From Acetobacter thailandicus (GTDB taxonomy: Bacteria; Pseudomonadota; Alphaproteobacteria; Acetobacterales; Acetobacteraceae): DNA of 64,000 nucleotides. The notes beneath the pieces were generated by a model. It saw nothing but the letters and a program-made list of their open reading frames with translations. It made no database searches and was not told the DNA's origin. Every line of letters starts with the position of its first letter. The first letter of the stretch is position 1. The stretch lies in assembly GCF_011516655.1 (NCBI RefSeq), contig NZ_WOSV01000001.1:186001-250000 (forward strand). Direction: 5' to 3'. Shown here one piece after another: positions 26,947-37,421 of this stretch. Made by a program: the position numbers and the translations under genes.

Positions 26947-28201
26947 CATGAGCAGGTAACCAGATCAGGCAATCCGTGCCCTGACCAACAACACTCTCGA
27001 TCCTGAAGCGCCCGCCATGACGGGCTATAATATGCTGCACGATCGCAAGCCCGAGACCACTCCCCTGCACGACGGCAGATGTCCTGGGCACACGATAAAA
27101 CCTCTCTGTCAGACGCGGGAGATGGCGGGCAGCTATACCCGGACCATTATCTGACACCCTGATTTCCACACCGGAATGTCCCGGCCACCCTTTACCAGGC
27201 TCTGCATCCCTGCAGGTCACTGTAATTTCAGGTTTATGGTCCCGCGGCAAATCAGAATCCTGTGTGGCATATTTCAGCGCATTTTCAACCAGGTTCATCA
27301 GCACCTGCACCATCTGATCAGTATCACCGGCAACAGACTGTACTGACAGGTCAGACACTACAACATGCAGTTTTGTTTTTTGCCGGCGACACAGCACCGA
27401 AGCCTCACGCTCGAGCTTACGACACAACTCCTCCAGGACAATCTGCCCCCGAGGACGCTGATGCTCAAGCATCTGCACCTTTGAAAGATAAAGCAACCCA
27501 TCGAGCAGACGCTGCATGCGCTGCCCCTGCTCTGCCATAATGGACAAAAACTCTTTCTGCGCATCAGGATCGCCCGCAGCAGGCCCCTGAAGGGTCTCTA
27601 TAAACCCAAGCAATGCAGCAAGCGGTGTACGAAGCTCATGACTGGCATAAGCCACAAAGTCCGCATGCTGACGCTCTGCCATTTCCATTTTTGTTACGTC
27701 GTGCAAAACAACAAAAGTCAGAGCAATATCGCGTGCAAAGCGCTTTTTTCGGTTCTGATCAACGGCGAGAAAATAAGGCGAAAAAACATGCCGCTGAAAC
27801 AACGCTCTGACAACACGTCGCACAGGTACGTCCTGAACAATCAGAGCCTCTTCCGGCGCCGCATTTCTGGCAGCGTCTTTTTCCTTCAGTCTGTCGAGGC
27901 TGCTCTGGAAAGCAGGATGACGCTCTATCGCATTCAGCCCGCCTGAGAACTCTGCCTCAGCATAGGGCGATGTATGCACTATACGACGTTCAGAATCGAG
28001 AACGACCATCGCCACCGGCAGGGCAGCCGCAATCGGCTCAATAACAGCCAGCAACCTTGACTGCGACATTGGCCGCAAAAAGCGGTCAGATTTCGCACCG
28101 GCCCGATGACGGGAGCGCAACATAAGGGCCGTTACGATACCAGTGATACTGCTCCCGGTGACAACACCTCCCGCAGCGTACAGCAAAGCAGCAGAAAGCA
28201 T
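26939..28201 (-). CDS. phoR: Phosphate-regulon sensor histidine kinase
   Basis: Inner-membrane sensor kinase, 420 residues. One N-terminal membrane segment (about 5-28), then a PAS-like region (about 50-165), HisKA with H188 in YASHELRTPLAALLGF, and HATPase_c with NLVENALKYA, VSDNGPGI and GSGLGLAIVQHI. It lies 28 bp downstream of phoB and is adjacent to pstS, which supports the PhoR assignment over other kinases. Confidence 0.93.
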   Translation of the reverse strand: MLSAALLYAAGGVVTGSSITGIVTALMLRSRHRAGAKSDRFLRPMSQSRLLAVIEPIAAALPVAMVVLDSERRIVHTSPYAEAEFSGGLNAIERHPAFQSSLDRLKEKDAARNAAPEEALIVQDVPVRRVVRALFQRHVFSPYFLAVDQNRKKRFARDIALTFVVLHDVTKMEMAERQHADFVAYASHELRTPLAALLGFIETLQGPAAGDPDAQKEFLSIMAEQGQRMQRLLDGLLYLSKVQMLEHQRPRGQIVLEELCRKLEREASVLCRRQKTKLHVVVSDLSVQSVAGDTDQMVQVLMNLVENALKYATQDSDLPRDHKPEITVTCRDAEPGKGWPGHSGVEIRVSDNGPGIAARHLPRLTERFYRVPRTSAVVQGSGLGLAIVQHIIARHGGRFRIESVVGQGTDCLIWLPAHVS

Positions 28202-28229
28202 CTGTCACCCTTTTGTCAGAAGCACATTC

Positions 28230-28925
28230 TCAGGCAAACGGAAGATCAAGGGAATAGCCCCGGGCTCTTACCGTTCTGATCAGGTCCTGTTCACTCTCAT
28301 CATCATTGAGAATCCGCCGCAGACGCCGGATGTGCACATCAACTGTACGAAGCTCTACACAGGAGCTGCGTTCCCACGCGTGCTCCAGCAGTTCCTCACG
28401 CGAGAACACCTGCCCGGGATGCATCATCAGGAACTCAAGGAGACGATATTCCGTTGGTCCGAGAGACAGTTTACGCCCGTTACGCTCAGCCTTATGCTCG
28501 ACCCGGTCAATGACCATATTTTCAAAGCGCAGCGTTTTGTCTGGCGGTGGCAAACGACGCAGCAGGGCCTTAACACGCGCCAGCAGGGCCTCCATACCAA
28601 AAGGCTTAATAAGATAGTCATCAGCACCCGTATCAAGACCACAAACACTATCTGTGTCCTCACCGCGTGCGCTCAGCATAATAATTGGTAAGGATCGGGT
28701 TTTAGCCTGACCGCGTACACGGCGGCACACTTCAATCCCTGAAACACCAGGTAACATCCAGTCAAGTAAAACCAGATCAGGCAAACGTGCAGCAATATAA
28801 TCAAGTGCTGCCTGACCGTCTGCTACAACGTGCACCTCATAACCCTGCTTATCAAGATTGTATGATACGAGGCGAGACAGCGCCGGATCATCTTCCACAA
28901 CCAGAATATGTGTTTTATGCGTCAT
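28230..28925 (-). CDS. phoB: Phosphate-regulon response regulator
   Basis: OmpR-type response regulator, 231 residues. The receiver domain has the acidic pair in VVEDDPAL and phospho-acceptor D55 in LVLLDWMLPG; the C-terminal winged helix ends RTVDVHIRRLRRIL...RTVRARGYSL. Together with phoR and pstS it forms the phosphate-starvation block. A Pho box about 150 bp upstream suggests autoregulation. Confidence 0.93.
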   Translation of the reverse strand: MTHKTHILVVEDDPALSRLVSYNLDKQGYEVHVVADGQAALDYIAARLPDLVLLDWMLPGVSGIEVCRRVRGQAKTRSLPIIMLSARGEDTDSVCGLDTGADDYLIKPFGMEALLARVKALLRRLPPPDKTLRFENMVIDRVEHKAERNGRKLSLGPTEYRLLEFLMMHPGQVFSREELLEHAWERSSCVELRTVDVHIRRLRRILNDDESEQDLIRTVRARGYSLDLPFA

Positions 28926-29075
28926 AACCTGCTCAACTGCTATTTGGGCGGATCATACGCGTTTATGTCAGGCAAACACAACTCTGGCATGAATAAGTAC
29001 AAAATTTCATAAAACCAGAGAGAAACATCATAACATATTGATAAATATGTATAATATTTCTACTTCCCTCCTTTA

Positions 29076-29100
29076 CTGTTTCATGACAGTTTTATGAAAA
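29076..29100 (-). promoter_or_regulatory. Pho box upstream of phoB
   Basis: On the minus strand TTTTCAT-AAAA-CTGTCAT-GAAA-CAG gives two to three direct repeats with an 11-base period, matching the PhoB recognition layout. It lies in the phoB promoter region and shares a 13-bp core with the box in front of pstS. Confidence 0.78.
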
Positions 29101-29155
29101 ACATCCGCAGGCTACCTCTCTGCCATGCATAAAACATGACAGAGAGAAGTCAGCA

Positions 29156-30769
29156 TCAGGCACCACAGCAAATAACAAGGTTGTCGTTGTTGGCATCATA
29201 CAGCAGATAAGGCCCTGCAGCGAGCACCTGCACTGCAAGCATAGCAACAGAATTTGCTTTACGCTCACCCAGAGAAAGGCAGGCGTTACCTGTTGTCCAC
29301 CGGCAATTCACCTCCTTACGTGTATCCCAGCCTTTAAGCTCACCACTCTGCAAATGTTCGTCGATAACACGCGTATCATTAAGCTGAAACAAACGAATGT
29401 CACCAACGAGAACACCAAGGGAACGACGATCATCAACAAACGCACCAATGGCATCACTTGGACGACTGGCACGCGATACCATACGCACATCTGTAACATC
29501 CGGCGGAATCATAAAGACATGGTATCCGTTAGCCTCGCGCACTTTGCGAAGTGTTGCGCCACATTCTGAAACAAGATGGAAAGCAGAATCATCTGTCGTA
29601 ATATGCTGAAGCGGCCTGGAGACACCAATCCCCTCCCGAACAGCCCGTTGCTCAATAGCACGAAAAATAGGCTCAACATGCTCACGCGTCGTTGTCAGTG
29701 GCGCTGCTGCATCTTCATCCCAGCTTCTGACGTCACCCCGCTCCATTGTCAGAAGGTTACCATACTGAGCAAACAATGAACGGTTACCGGTATCAAGATA
29801 GCTTTCCGTCAGCATACCATTCGCCCAGATAACAGAATGAGACTCAGTTTCGATGTGATAATAGGTATAGCCCGTCAGAGAGTGGTCGTAGAATACTGAA
29901 CGGCCATTAACGAGCATCCGAACCGGTACAAAATTCCCGTCAAAGAACATGCAGTGTTCACCCGTCACCAGCAGATCTTTATACGGCACACCCGGCGCAA
30001 TAGCATCCTTAAGCACCCTTACCGGATAGCCCGCAAGATCTTCTGCCAGACCGGGACGGACAAGCATATCTTTCTGCCCGGCCCAGGTAATTTTGCTTGT
30101 GCAGATTTTACCGGTCTCATGTTCAAAAACATTAACGATGTCACCGGGCCTGAGTTCTTCAACTGCACGATCACCCTCGGGTGTCGCGATCATAGAACCC
30201 GCAAGAAAGCAGACCTCAAGCAACAAATAACCATTAGCTGAGTTTGAACTTAAAGAAACACCGGAAGCTTCAATGCCAGTAATATTCAGAACAAAACTTG
30301 TTCCATTCTGAAGTGACAGCTGAATCTGATCAGCAGACGGAAAGCTCATTGCAACAATATCTGACTGCAACACGCCGGCAATTTCAATACGATCTGAATC
30401 TCCTGAACCATGGCCATTAAAGCCCGATATGACAGTCGAAGCAGTACCGCCACTGGCCAGCCCTGAAATAATCAGCCCGCTGTTATTGCTCCCATCCATA
30501 TAGACTGTCCCGCCACCATCAGGCCAGATGAAAAGCTTTCCACCCTCATAAACTGTATTGACCCCTGAAAGAACAGACCCGCTATCCATGACAACAATGC
30601 CACCACTACTAACGGATGCATCTCCGAGAGTGCTGCCTGACTGCATAATAACCTTAATACCGTAACTAACCGGCGCATTCAGAAACTTACTTTGGTCACC
30701 ATAAGTCATCGTAACCGGATCACTGCCGTCTGCCGGATTTTTTTTATCATCATTATTATAGCTTGACAT
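29156..30769 (-). CDS. Hint-domain surface-type protein with N-terminal repeat region
   Basis: About 537 residues. The N-terminal part (about 30-180) has loosely repeated Gly/Ser/Val strands (SGSTLGDASVSSGGIVVMDSGS...), resembling AIDA-type beta-helix repeats. A Hint (hedgehog/intein) domain begins at C187 in VCFLAGSMIATPEGDRAVEELRPGDIV and includes a TGEH motif for the catalytic Thr/His, followed by an extended C-terminal region. In acetic acid bacteria such proteins are frequent, often exported, and of unknown role. No signal peptide is obvious. I take the ATG at 30769; GGAAG precedes it closely, and a GTG 9 bases earlier is possible. Confidence 0.8.
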   Translation of the reverse strand: MSSYNNDDKKNPADGSDPVTMTYGDQSKFLNAPVSYGIKVIMQSGSTLGDASVSSGGIVVMDSGSVLSGVNTVYEGGKLFIWPDGGGTVYMDGSNNSGLIISGLASGGTASTVISGFNGHGSGDSDRIEIAGVLQSDIVAMSFPSADQIQLSLQNGTSFVLNITGIEASGVSLSSNSANGYLLLEVCFLAGSMIATPEGDRAVEELRPGDIVNVFEHETGKICTSKITWAGQKDMLVRPGLAEDLAGYPVRVLKDAIAPGVPYKDLLVTGEHCMFFDGNFVPVRMLVNGRSVFYDHSLTGYTYYHIETESHSVIWANGMLTESYLDTGNRSLFAQYGNLLTMERGDVRSWDEDAAAPLTTTREHVEPIFRAIEQRAVREGIGVSRPLQHITTDDSAFHLVSECGATLRKVREANGYHVFMIPPDVTDVRMVSRASRPSDAIGAFVDDRRSLGVLVGDIRLFQLNDTRVIDEHLQSGELKGWDTRKEVNCRWTTGNACLSLGERKANSVAMLAVQVLAAGPYLLYDANNDNLVICCGA

Positions 30770-31231
30770 AACTTCCACACCACAACTGCCAGGAAAACCA
30801 GAATTATTTCCATTATTCCATTTAATGAAATTAAAGTTAATATGTTTTTTGTTTATATGTCAAAGTTTATACTTATTAATAAAATATATATTAATTTGTT
30901 ATAAGAAAACATTTTTATATATTTATTAACAAACACATTAATTTTAAATAGTTTTAATAAATAATGAAATTTAATATAATGTTAATACATTTATTTACAA
31001 AAAGTTATTGTTATTTAAAAATAAATTCAGTAAATACAAAAACTTAAAATGAATTATGGCAATTAAGATTATAAAAAATAATATATAACGTTTCTATCGT
31101 GAAAACTATAAAGATAAAAAATTAATTATTAATAAATATAATAAAAGTTATAAATAAATACATAAAAAAAACCGGTACATAATGCACCGGATTTTTTTAG
31201 TCATCAAAAATCTCTGCTGCAGAAATTCTTT
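30770..31231. other. AT-rich intergenic region of about 460 bp
   Basis: From about 30800 to 31165 the sequence is nearly all A and T, with no open frame or repeat unit. It must carry the promoter for the Hint gene and ends in the purA terminator. Nothing else is recognisable. Confidence 0.7.
31172..31199 (-). terminator. Terminator of purA
   Basis: A short stem CCGGT-A-C / G-C-ACCGG around an AT loop, followed on the minus strand by seven Ts. It lies about 35 bp after the purA stop. Confidence 0.8.
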
Positions 31232-32521
31232 TTAGCCCTCGAACGGGTCACGTACCAGAATGGTATCATCACGATCAGGGCTGGTTGAAAGCAATGTAAC
31301 CGGCGCCCCGACCAGCTCTTCTATACGGCGCACATATTTAATAGCCTGAGCAGGCAGATCAGCCCAGCTACGGGCACCCCGGGTCGTTTCTTTCCAGCCT
31401 TCAATCTTTTCAAAAACCGGCTTTACGCGCGCCTGTGCACCAGGAGCTGAAGGAAAACGATCAATCTGCTGACCATCAAGCTCATAGCCTGTACAAATGG
31501 CAATTTCATCCAGCCCGTCAAGCACATCAAGTTTTGTCAGGGCCAGACCGTTAACGCCACCAACCCGCACTGCATGGCGCACGAGAACAGCATCAAACCA
31601 GCCACAACGACGCGGACGCCCCGTCACCGTACCAAACTCATGACCACGCTCGCCAAGCTTACGGCCAGTGTCATCAAACAGCTCTGAAGGGAAAGGCCCT
31701 TCACCCACGCGCGTGCAGTACGCTTTAGCAATACCCAGAACAAAACCAGCAGCAGCAGGCCCCATACCTGAACCCGTACCTGCATTAGACGCCACAGTGT
31801 TTGAGCTGGTCACAAACGGGTAGGTGCCATGGTCAACATCAAGCATCACAGCCTGTGCACCCTCAAACAGAATCCGACTACCAGAACGACGGGCATCATC
31901 GAGAATATCCCATACAGGCGCCATATAAGGCAGCACCTTCGGAGCAATGTCTGTCAGAAACGCCAGAAGTTCCTCTTTACTGAAAGTCTCTGCATTCAGC
32001 CCTTTGAGAAGAGTGTTATGATGCAGCAGCAGCTCATCAAGCTTCCAGTCCAGTGTTTCCGGTTCGGCGAGATCGCACAGGCGAATAGCACGGCGGGCGA
32101 CCTTATCTTCATAAGCCGGACCAATACCGCGACCGGTTGTGCCAATTTTACGCTCACCACGAGCAGCCTCACGCGCACGATCCAGCGCACCATGGACAGG
32201 CAGAATCAAAGGCACATTTTCAGCGATTTTGAGAGTCTCAGGCGTAACCTTCAGCCCCTGTTCCTGGATACGGCCAATCTCAGACAGCAGGGCCTGCGGG
32301 TCAACGACCACACCATTGCCGATGATACCCAGCTTACCGTTTACAACACCTGAAGGCAGCAGAGACAGCTTATAAACCTGGTTACCGACAACCAGCGTAT
32401 GCCCTGCGTTATGACCACCCTGAAAACGCACAACAACGTCAGCGCGGCTGGCCAGCCAGTCAACGATCTTGCCTTTACCTTCATCGCCCCACTGCGACCC
32501 GATTACAGTGACATTAGACAT
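31232..32521 (-). CDS. purA: Adenylosuccinate synthetase
   Basis: Joins IMP and aspartate with GTP in the first committed step to AMP; cytosolic homodimer. The 429-residue length is standard. Signatures are [12 protein letters not shown] at the N-terminus, GHNAGHT with the catalytic His, and [14 protein letters not shown]. It lies 72 bp downstream of hisZ on the same strand. Confidence 0.97.
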   Translation of the reverse strand: MSNVTVIGSQWGDEGKGKIVDWLASRADVVVRFQGGHNAGHTLVVGNQVYKLSLLPSGVVNGKLGIIGNGVVVDPQALLSEIGRIQEQGLKVTPETLKIAENVPLILPVHGALDRAREAARGERKIGTTGRGIGPAYEDKVARRAIRLCDLAEPETLDWKLDELLLHHNTLLKGLNAETFSKEELLAFLTDIAPKVLPYMAPVWDILDDARRSGSRILFEGAQAVMLDVDHGTYPFVTSSNTVASNAGTGSGMGPAAAGFVLGIAKAYCTRVGEGPFPSELFDDTGRKLGERGHEFGTVTGRPRRCGWFDAVLVRHAVRVGGVNGLALTKLDVLDGLDEIAICTGYELDGQQIDRFPSAPGAQARVKPVFEKIEGWKETTRGARSWADLPAQAIKYVRRIEELVGAPVTLLSTSPDRDDTILVRDPFEG

Positions 32522-32593
32522 AACACTCTGCTCCTGGAAAAAACCTGCCTGTCATCGTCATCGGCAAACATGAACGATGAAGAAAAATAAACT

Positions 32594-33751
32594 TCAAACC
32601 AGCTCGATGCAGCTCGCATCGAGAAGAATATGACTACACCCAAGGCGCCGGGCCTCAGCATAATAAACAGCCTCACCCTCTGCCGGAGCACACAGGCTGT
32701 TAATTGCAGCAACGCCGCGCCCGCGCAGGGCATCTGCGACATCTGTGCTGGCACCCGGGGCAACATACACGCGCTGCATCACCGGCATATTAGGCACAAG
32801 GCGAAACAACACATCAGGACGAAACGTCAGGCCACAGGCCGGCTCGTCATCATTACACAGATAACGCCCGCCACGCCCCAGCTCTTCAGAGCAGCCCTGT
32901 GCAAACACCGTAACACATACGCCGGTATGGTATTTCCAGCCTCTGAACTCAACCGGATCAATCGTCAGGCGCAGGTCAGGTGACTGAGCCTTAATAGCCG
33001 CAACAACTTCTGTCAGACGCTGCAGCGCAGCGCGCGCGCGCGCAGGCAAAGATACCCGGGCCAGCAAAGGCAACACTCTGTCAGCCGGGCCTGCAGCCTG
33101 CAGAAGGGCTGTCAGGATCTCTGACAACCTGCCTCCCAGAGCAGACACCGCAGCGGCGTCTTTACGGTCAAGTGCGCGCATAAGAGCCGGACGCTCCGCC
33201 TCTGGCACCGCTGCCTCTTCAAGCAATGCGGGAATCAGGGACGGCATAGTCAGGTCAAAGGACACGCCGGGAATGTCGAGCTGCTGAAGAGCTTCAGCTG
33301 CAACGCAGATCACCTCAGCATCAGCCTGGGGGCTGTCAGGGCCGATCAACTCTATGCCAGCCTGCATGATCTGGCGGCCACTCTCATCAGCTGCTGATGG
33401 CAGCACAACAACGCATGACCCGGCATAAGACAGACGCAGGGGGCGCGGAAGACGCTGCAGACGAGTCGCAGCCATACGCGCAATCTGCGGTGTAATGTCA
33501 GGGCGCAGCACCATCATCCGCCGGGTCTCAGGGTCCATCACGCGAAAACTCTGATCCGCCAGGGAGAGACCTGATCCACTGAGAAGCGTTTCTTCAAACT
33601 CCATCAGAGGCGGGCGCACATGGTCATAACCATATGACGCAAACACGCGCACAAGAGCTGCAACGCCCTCAGCCTCGGTCCGTGCCTCGGGAGGGAGCAG
33701 ATCAACAAAACCGGTCGGCAACAAAGCCGGGCTATATGGGTCTTCCGTCAT
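32594..33751 (-). CDS. hisZ: ATP phosphoribosyltransferase regulatory subunit
   Basis: A class-II-tRNA-synthetase-like paralogue that activates the short form of HisG in histidine synthesis. In 385 residues it shows GFVDLLPPEARTEAE at the N-terminus and motif 2-like LRPDITPQIARMAATRL, then a C-terminal GRGGRY motif. I start at the ATG at 33751 with GAGG upstream; the frame is open further left but without homology. HisG itself is not in the window. Confidence 0.92.
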   Translation of the reverse strand: MTEDPYSPALLPTGFVDLLPPEARTEAEGVAALVRVFASYGYDHVRPPLMEFEETLLSGSGLSLADQSFRVMDPETRRMMVLRPDITPQIARMAATRLQRLPRPLRLSYAGSCVVVLPSAADESGRQIMQAGIELIGPDSPQADAEVICVAAEALQQLDIPGVSFDLTMPSLIPALLEEAAVPEAERPALMRALDRKDAAAVSALGGRLSEILTALLQAAGPADRVLPLLARVSLPARARAALQRLTEVVAAIKAQSPDLRLTIDPVEFRGWKYHTGVCVTVFAQGCSEELGRGGRYLCNDDEPACGLTFRPDVLFRLVPNMPVMQRVYVAPGASTDVADALRGRGVAAINSLCAPAEGEAVYYAEARRLGCSHILLDASCIELV

Positions 33752-33824
33752 AAGGGCCTCTATACATTGCCTGTGACACCCGTCATACCCGCAGGCACTC
33801 ACTTTTCATACACTCAACAGTTAA

Positions 33825-35303
33825 TTATGCCTCACCTGGCAGGGTTTCCCACCCGGGACCAATCACTGTAAGAATTCTCCGCTCCACGCCATCTTTGCGC
33901 AACACAATGATATTGCGGTCTTCAAGCCACTCGAGCACACGCCGTGCGCGCCCCTGTGACACCGTACCATAAACCCTGGCAATTTCTGCATCAGCCGGAC
34001 AAGGCTGCCGGGCAATAGCCGCACGTGCAAGACACAGAAACACGGACTGAACATCCTCAGGTAAAGCCTGAGCCAGAGACTGAGCCTCCTGCCATTCAGG
34101 CGTGACACTCATATCCTCGCTTACACCGCTCCGTGCCGTAGCCAGTGCACGGTTAAACCTCTTAAGGTCAAGCGCGTTGCGTCCAAGGCCCGCTATACGG
34201 CAGCGCACCAGAAAGTCCTGATACAACACAGGAGCAGGCCGAAACGTGTTCTCTGCACTCTCAAGCATTTCACGCAGCACGGCCATCATACGGGCTTCCC
34301 GCTCCTGCTGACTCTCAGGCGTTTCTTCCTGCTCAGGCTCTGTGCGGGCCGCAGCCTGCTGCTGAGCCTCACCATGCGCGGCAAGACTTGAAAGCAGATC
34401 GGGTGGCGGGGCAGCGGCAATTTTCGCGGGCCGGGAAGCCACCTCAAACGTAGTAAGAGGAGCAAGAATCAGGTCATGCACCGGTGCTGATGGCGGCTCA
34501 AACGGTGCCAGAACAGGCCCGGCAGAACGACTTTCTGTTTCAACTGCACCGATTCTGACAGAAACAGGGCGACGACACAAAGCCGGACCCAGTGCAACAA
34601 ATGTGCCTCGTGCAAGGTCACGGAAAGCCTCAGCCTGCCGGCGCTCCATCCCCAGAAGGTCAGCAGCACGGGCCATATCAATATCAAGAAACGTACGGCC
34701 CATCAGAAAATTAGAAGCCTCAGCCGCAACGTTTTTTGCAAGCTTGGCCAGACGCTGGGTCGCGATAACTCCAGCCAGCCCTCTTTTACGACCACGGCAC
34801 ATCAGGTTGGTCATCGCCCCGAGCGAAGCTCTGCGCGCCTCATCTGATACCTCGCCCGCTGCGGCAGGCGCGAAAAGCTGAGCCTCATCAACCACAACAA
34901 GCACAGGGTACCAGTATTCACGCGGCACCTCGAACATCCCGCCCAGAAAAGCTGCAGCCCATTTCATCTGCTGGTCTGCATCAAGCCCTTCCAGATTCAG
35001 GACGACAGAAGCACGATGCAGGCGCATACGCTCACCAGCAGCGTGCAGCTCCATCTCTGAATACTCAGCACCATCAATAACCAGGTGACCAAATTTCTCC
35101 GCCAGGCTTACGAAATCACCTTCAGGATCAATAATCGCCTGCTGCACGAGACGCGCCGACTGTTCAAGCAACCGCCTGAGCAGATGTGACTTACCTGAAC
35201 CCGAATTGCCCTGCACCAGAAGACGGGTCGCAAGCAGCTCCCCCAGATCCATCTGTGCCGGACCACCGCCGGGTACATCGCCGATTGTAATCATATTGCT
35301 CAT
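33825..35303 (-). CDS. HerA/DUF87-type ATPase
   Basis: About 492 residues. Walker A GNSGSGKS at residues 32-39, Walker B VLVVVDEAQLF, and MCRGRKRGLAGVIATQR (sensor/arginine-finger region) identify an FtsK-HerA superfamily NTPase of the DUF87 type. The C-terminal third is Gln/Glu-rich and then resembles a winged helix. It starts 23 bp after the flavoprotein gene and may be co-transcribed. HerA relatives work in DNA end processing or translocation; no NurA-like partner is next to it, so the role is open. Confidence 0.8.
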   Translation of the reverse strand: MSNMITIGDVPGGGPAQMDLGELLATRLLVQGNSGSGKSHLLRRLLEQSARLVQQAIIDPEGDFVSLAEKFGHLVIDGAEYSEMELHAAGERMRLHRASVVLNLEGLDADQQMKWAAAFLGGMFEVPREYWYPVLVVVDEAQLFAPAAAGEVSDEARRASLGAMTNLMCRGRKRGLAGVIATQRLAKLAKNVAAEASNFLMGRTFLDIDMARAADLLGMERRQAEAFRDLARGTFVALGPALCRRPVSVRIGAVETESRSAGPVLAPFEPPSAPVHDLILAPLTTFEVASRPAKIAAAPPPDLLSSLAAHGEAQQQAAARTEPEQEETPESQQEREARMMAVLREMLESAENTFRPAPVLYQDFLVRCRIAGLGRNALDLKRFNRALATARSGVSEDMSVTPEWQEAQSLAQALPEDVQSVFLCLARAAIARQPCPADAEIARVYGTVSQGRARRVLEWLEDRNIIVLRKDGVERRILTVIGPGWETLPGEA

Positions 35304-35325
35304 GAAAGAGCAGATACCGTCAGGA

Positions 35326-36585
35326 TCATGGTTGCTGCAACCACTCCAGCACACCTTTTGCAGCTGCACGCCCTGTTGCGAGGCAGGCATGCAACAGATA
35401 GCCGCCTGTCGGGGCCTCCCAGTCGAGCATTTCACCTGCGACAAAAACCCCGGGACGGGCTGTCAGCATAAAATGTTCATCACACGCGGTATGCATCACA
35501 CCACCCGCAGTCGAAATAGCCCTGTCGCGTGATTCTGTGCCGACCAGACGCACCGGCACAGCTTTAAGACGTGCGGCAAGCTCTTTTGATGTCGCAGGTA
35601 CATCACCAGTCTCGCGCAGTAATGCGCCGGCCAGCGGAGGCAGGCGCAATGCCTTGCGCAAACGATTGGAAAGACTCTCACGCTGGCGCACGACTGAAAG
35701 GCGGGCAGTCAGGTCCGCCTCACTCATCCCGGGCCTGAGATCAAGCATCAGCGTAGCAAAGCCATCGCGCTGTATGGCCTGACGCAACGGTGCTGAAAGC
35801 GCATACAGCGCCCCCCCTTCGAGGCCCGTCGCGGTTACCACGATCTCACCCTGCACGGTACGTCCATCAAAGGTCAGGGCAACAGGCTTAAGCGGCGCGC
35901 CCGCAAAACGCTCACGAATCACCTCAGACCAGGCAACCTGAAAGCCGCAGTTAGAGGGCACCAGCGGCGCAACCGACACACCCTGCCCTGCCAGAACAGG
36001 TGCCCACGCACCATCACTGCCAAGGCGTGGCCAGCTTGCCCCGCCTGTAGCCAGCACAACAGCATCAAACTGAAAAGGAGAAGCAAGCTCTGGTGACAAA
36101 GAATATCCGGGACGCGCAGAGCTGAAAACCGGCTGCCCCTGAGCATCCCAGCCTTCCCACCTTGTGAGCGTATGCAGCTGCACACCCTGCGCACGCAGGC
36201 GGCCAAGCCATGCCCGTAATAAAGGGGATGCCTTCATCATCTCAGGGAAAATACGCCCTGAAGACCCTGTAAAACTCCTGATACCCAGCCCCTGCATCCA
36301 CTGAGTGATATCTTCAGTAGTCCATGCAGCAAGCGCAGGTGCCAGCCAGGGAGCAGCCTCTGCATAGCGCGTCAGAAACACATCTTTTGCTTCGGAATGG
36401 CTGATATTTAACCCGCCACGGCCCGCCATAAGCAACTTACGCCCCGGGCTTGGCATCTGCTCTACAATATGAACCTGACACCCCGCCGCAGACAAATACT
36501 CCGCCGCAGCCAGGCCGGCAGGACCACTGCCAGCCACACACACACGAGCTGCCTTTGTACCTGCGTTTTCTTCTGAAACAGACAC
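35326..36585 (-). CDS. HI0933/BaiN-like FAD-dependent oxidoreductase
   Basis: A 419-residue flavoprotein. The dinucleotide fold VAGSGPAGLAAAEYL opens the protein and MPSPGRKLLMAGRGGLNISHSE is the HI0933-family signature. VLATGGASWPRLGSDG and a C-terminal FVAGEMLDWEAPTGGYLLHAC complete the FAD site. The start is GTG, 5 bp after the trpA stop, so it seems to be transcribed with trpBA. Its natural substrate is unknown. Confidence 0.88.
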   Translation of the reverse strand: MSVSEENAGTKAARVCVAGSGPAGLAAAEYLSAAGCQVHIVEQMPSPGRKLLMAGRGGLNISHSEAKDVFLTRYAEAAPWLAPALAAWTTEDITQWMQGLGIRSFTGSSGRIFPEMMKASPLLRAWLGRLRAQGVQLHTLTRWEGWDAQGQPVFSSARPGYSLSPELASPFQFDAVVLATGGASWPRLGSDGAWAPVLAGQGVSVAPLVPSNCGFQVAWSEVIRERFAGAPLKPVALTFDGRTVQGEIVVTATGLEGGALYALSAPLRQAIQRDGFATLMLDLRPGMSEADLTARLSVVRQRESLSNRLRKALRLPPLAGALLRETGDVPATSKELAARLKAVPVRLVGTESRDRAISTAGGVMHTACDEHFMLTARPGVFVAGEMLDWEAPTGGYLLHACLATGRAAAKGVLEWLQQP

Positions 36586-36590
36586 CCGGC

Positions 36591-37421
36591 TCAGCCTGCG
36601 CTACCAGCTGCCCGCACAGCAGCGGCCAGCTCTCTGATCTGCTGTAAAACACGCGGCAATGTCTGCTCTGTCGCCCTGCCTTCTGCATCAAGAGTATCTG
36701 CCAGCGTTGCCAGCAGCGCTGATGCAACAACTGCTCCGTCAGCAATGCTGGCAGCAGTTGCGGCCTGCTCTGGCGAGCGAATACCAAAACCAATAGCAAC
36801 CGGCAGTTTTGTTGCCGCACGCAGGCGCGGCAGCACCTCACGCAGGTCAGCAGCACTTGCGGTACGCGTACCGGTTATGCCCGTAATACTGACATAATAA
36901 ACAAAGCCTGATGCATGAGAGAGCACATAGCGCAGACGTTCATCTGACGTGGTCGGTGCAACCAGACGAATAATATCAAGACCGGAAGCATCAGTATGGG
37001 GTTCAATAACGTCAGCTTCTTCAGGTGGCAGATCAACAATAATCAGACCATCAACACCCGCGTTAGCCGCATCCTTACAAAAACGTTCATAGCCGTACGT
37101 TTCAATCGGATTGAGGTAACCCATCAGGATAACCGGCGTGTCCTGATCTTCTTCTCTGAACTGCGCCACCATTTTCAGCACGCCGGTCATTGTTGAACCG
37201 GCCTTAAGGCCCCGCAATGCTGCCTGCTGAATAACCGGCCCGTCAGCAGAAGGGTCAGAGAATGGCACACCAATCTCAATCAGGTCGGCACCGGCAGCCG
37301 GCATCGCCTTAAGCAATGCCAGTGCTGTATCATAATCAGGGTCAAATGCCTCAAGATAAGGAATGAGCGCACCACGCCCCTGAGTGGCGAGAGAAGCGAA
37401 GCGGGCGGCAATACGGCTCAC
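36591..37421 (-). CDS. trpA: Tryptophan synthase alpha subunit
   Basis: Cleaves indole-3-glycerol phosphate and channels indole to TrpB. The 276-residue TIM barrel has [30 protein letters not shown] (catalytic Glu) and DLPPEEAD (catalytic Asp). The GTG start overlaps the trpB stop by 4 bases (GTGA), indicating coupled translation. Confidence 0.96.
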   Translation of the reverse strand: MSRIAARFASLATQGRGALIPYLEAFDPDYDTALALLKAMPAAGADLIEIGVPFSDPSADGPVIQQAALRGLKAGSTMTGVLKMVAQFREEDQDTPVILMGYLNPIETYGYERFCKDAANAGVDGLIIVDLPPEEADVIEPHTDASGLDIIRLVAPTTSDERLRYVLSHASGFVYYVSITGITGTRTASAADLREVLPRLRAATKLPVAIGFGIRSPEQAATAASIADGAVVASALLATLADTLDAEGRATEQTLPRVLQQIRELAAAVRAAGSAG

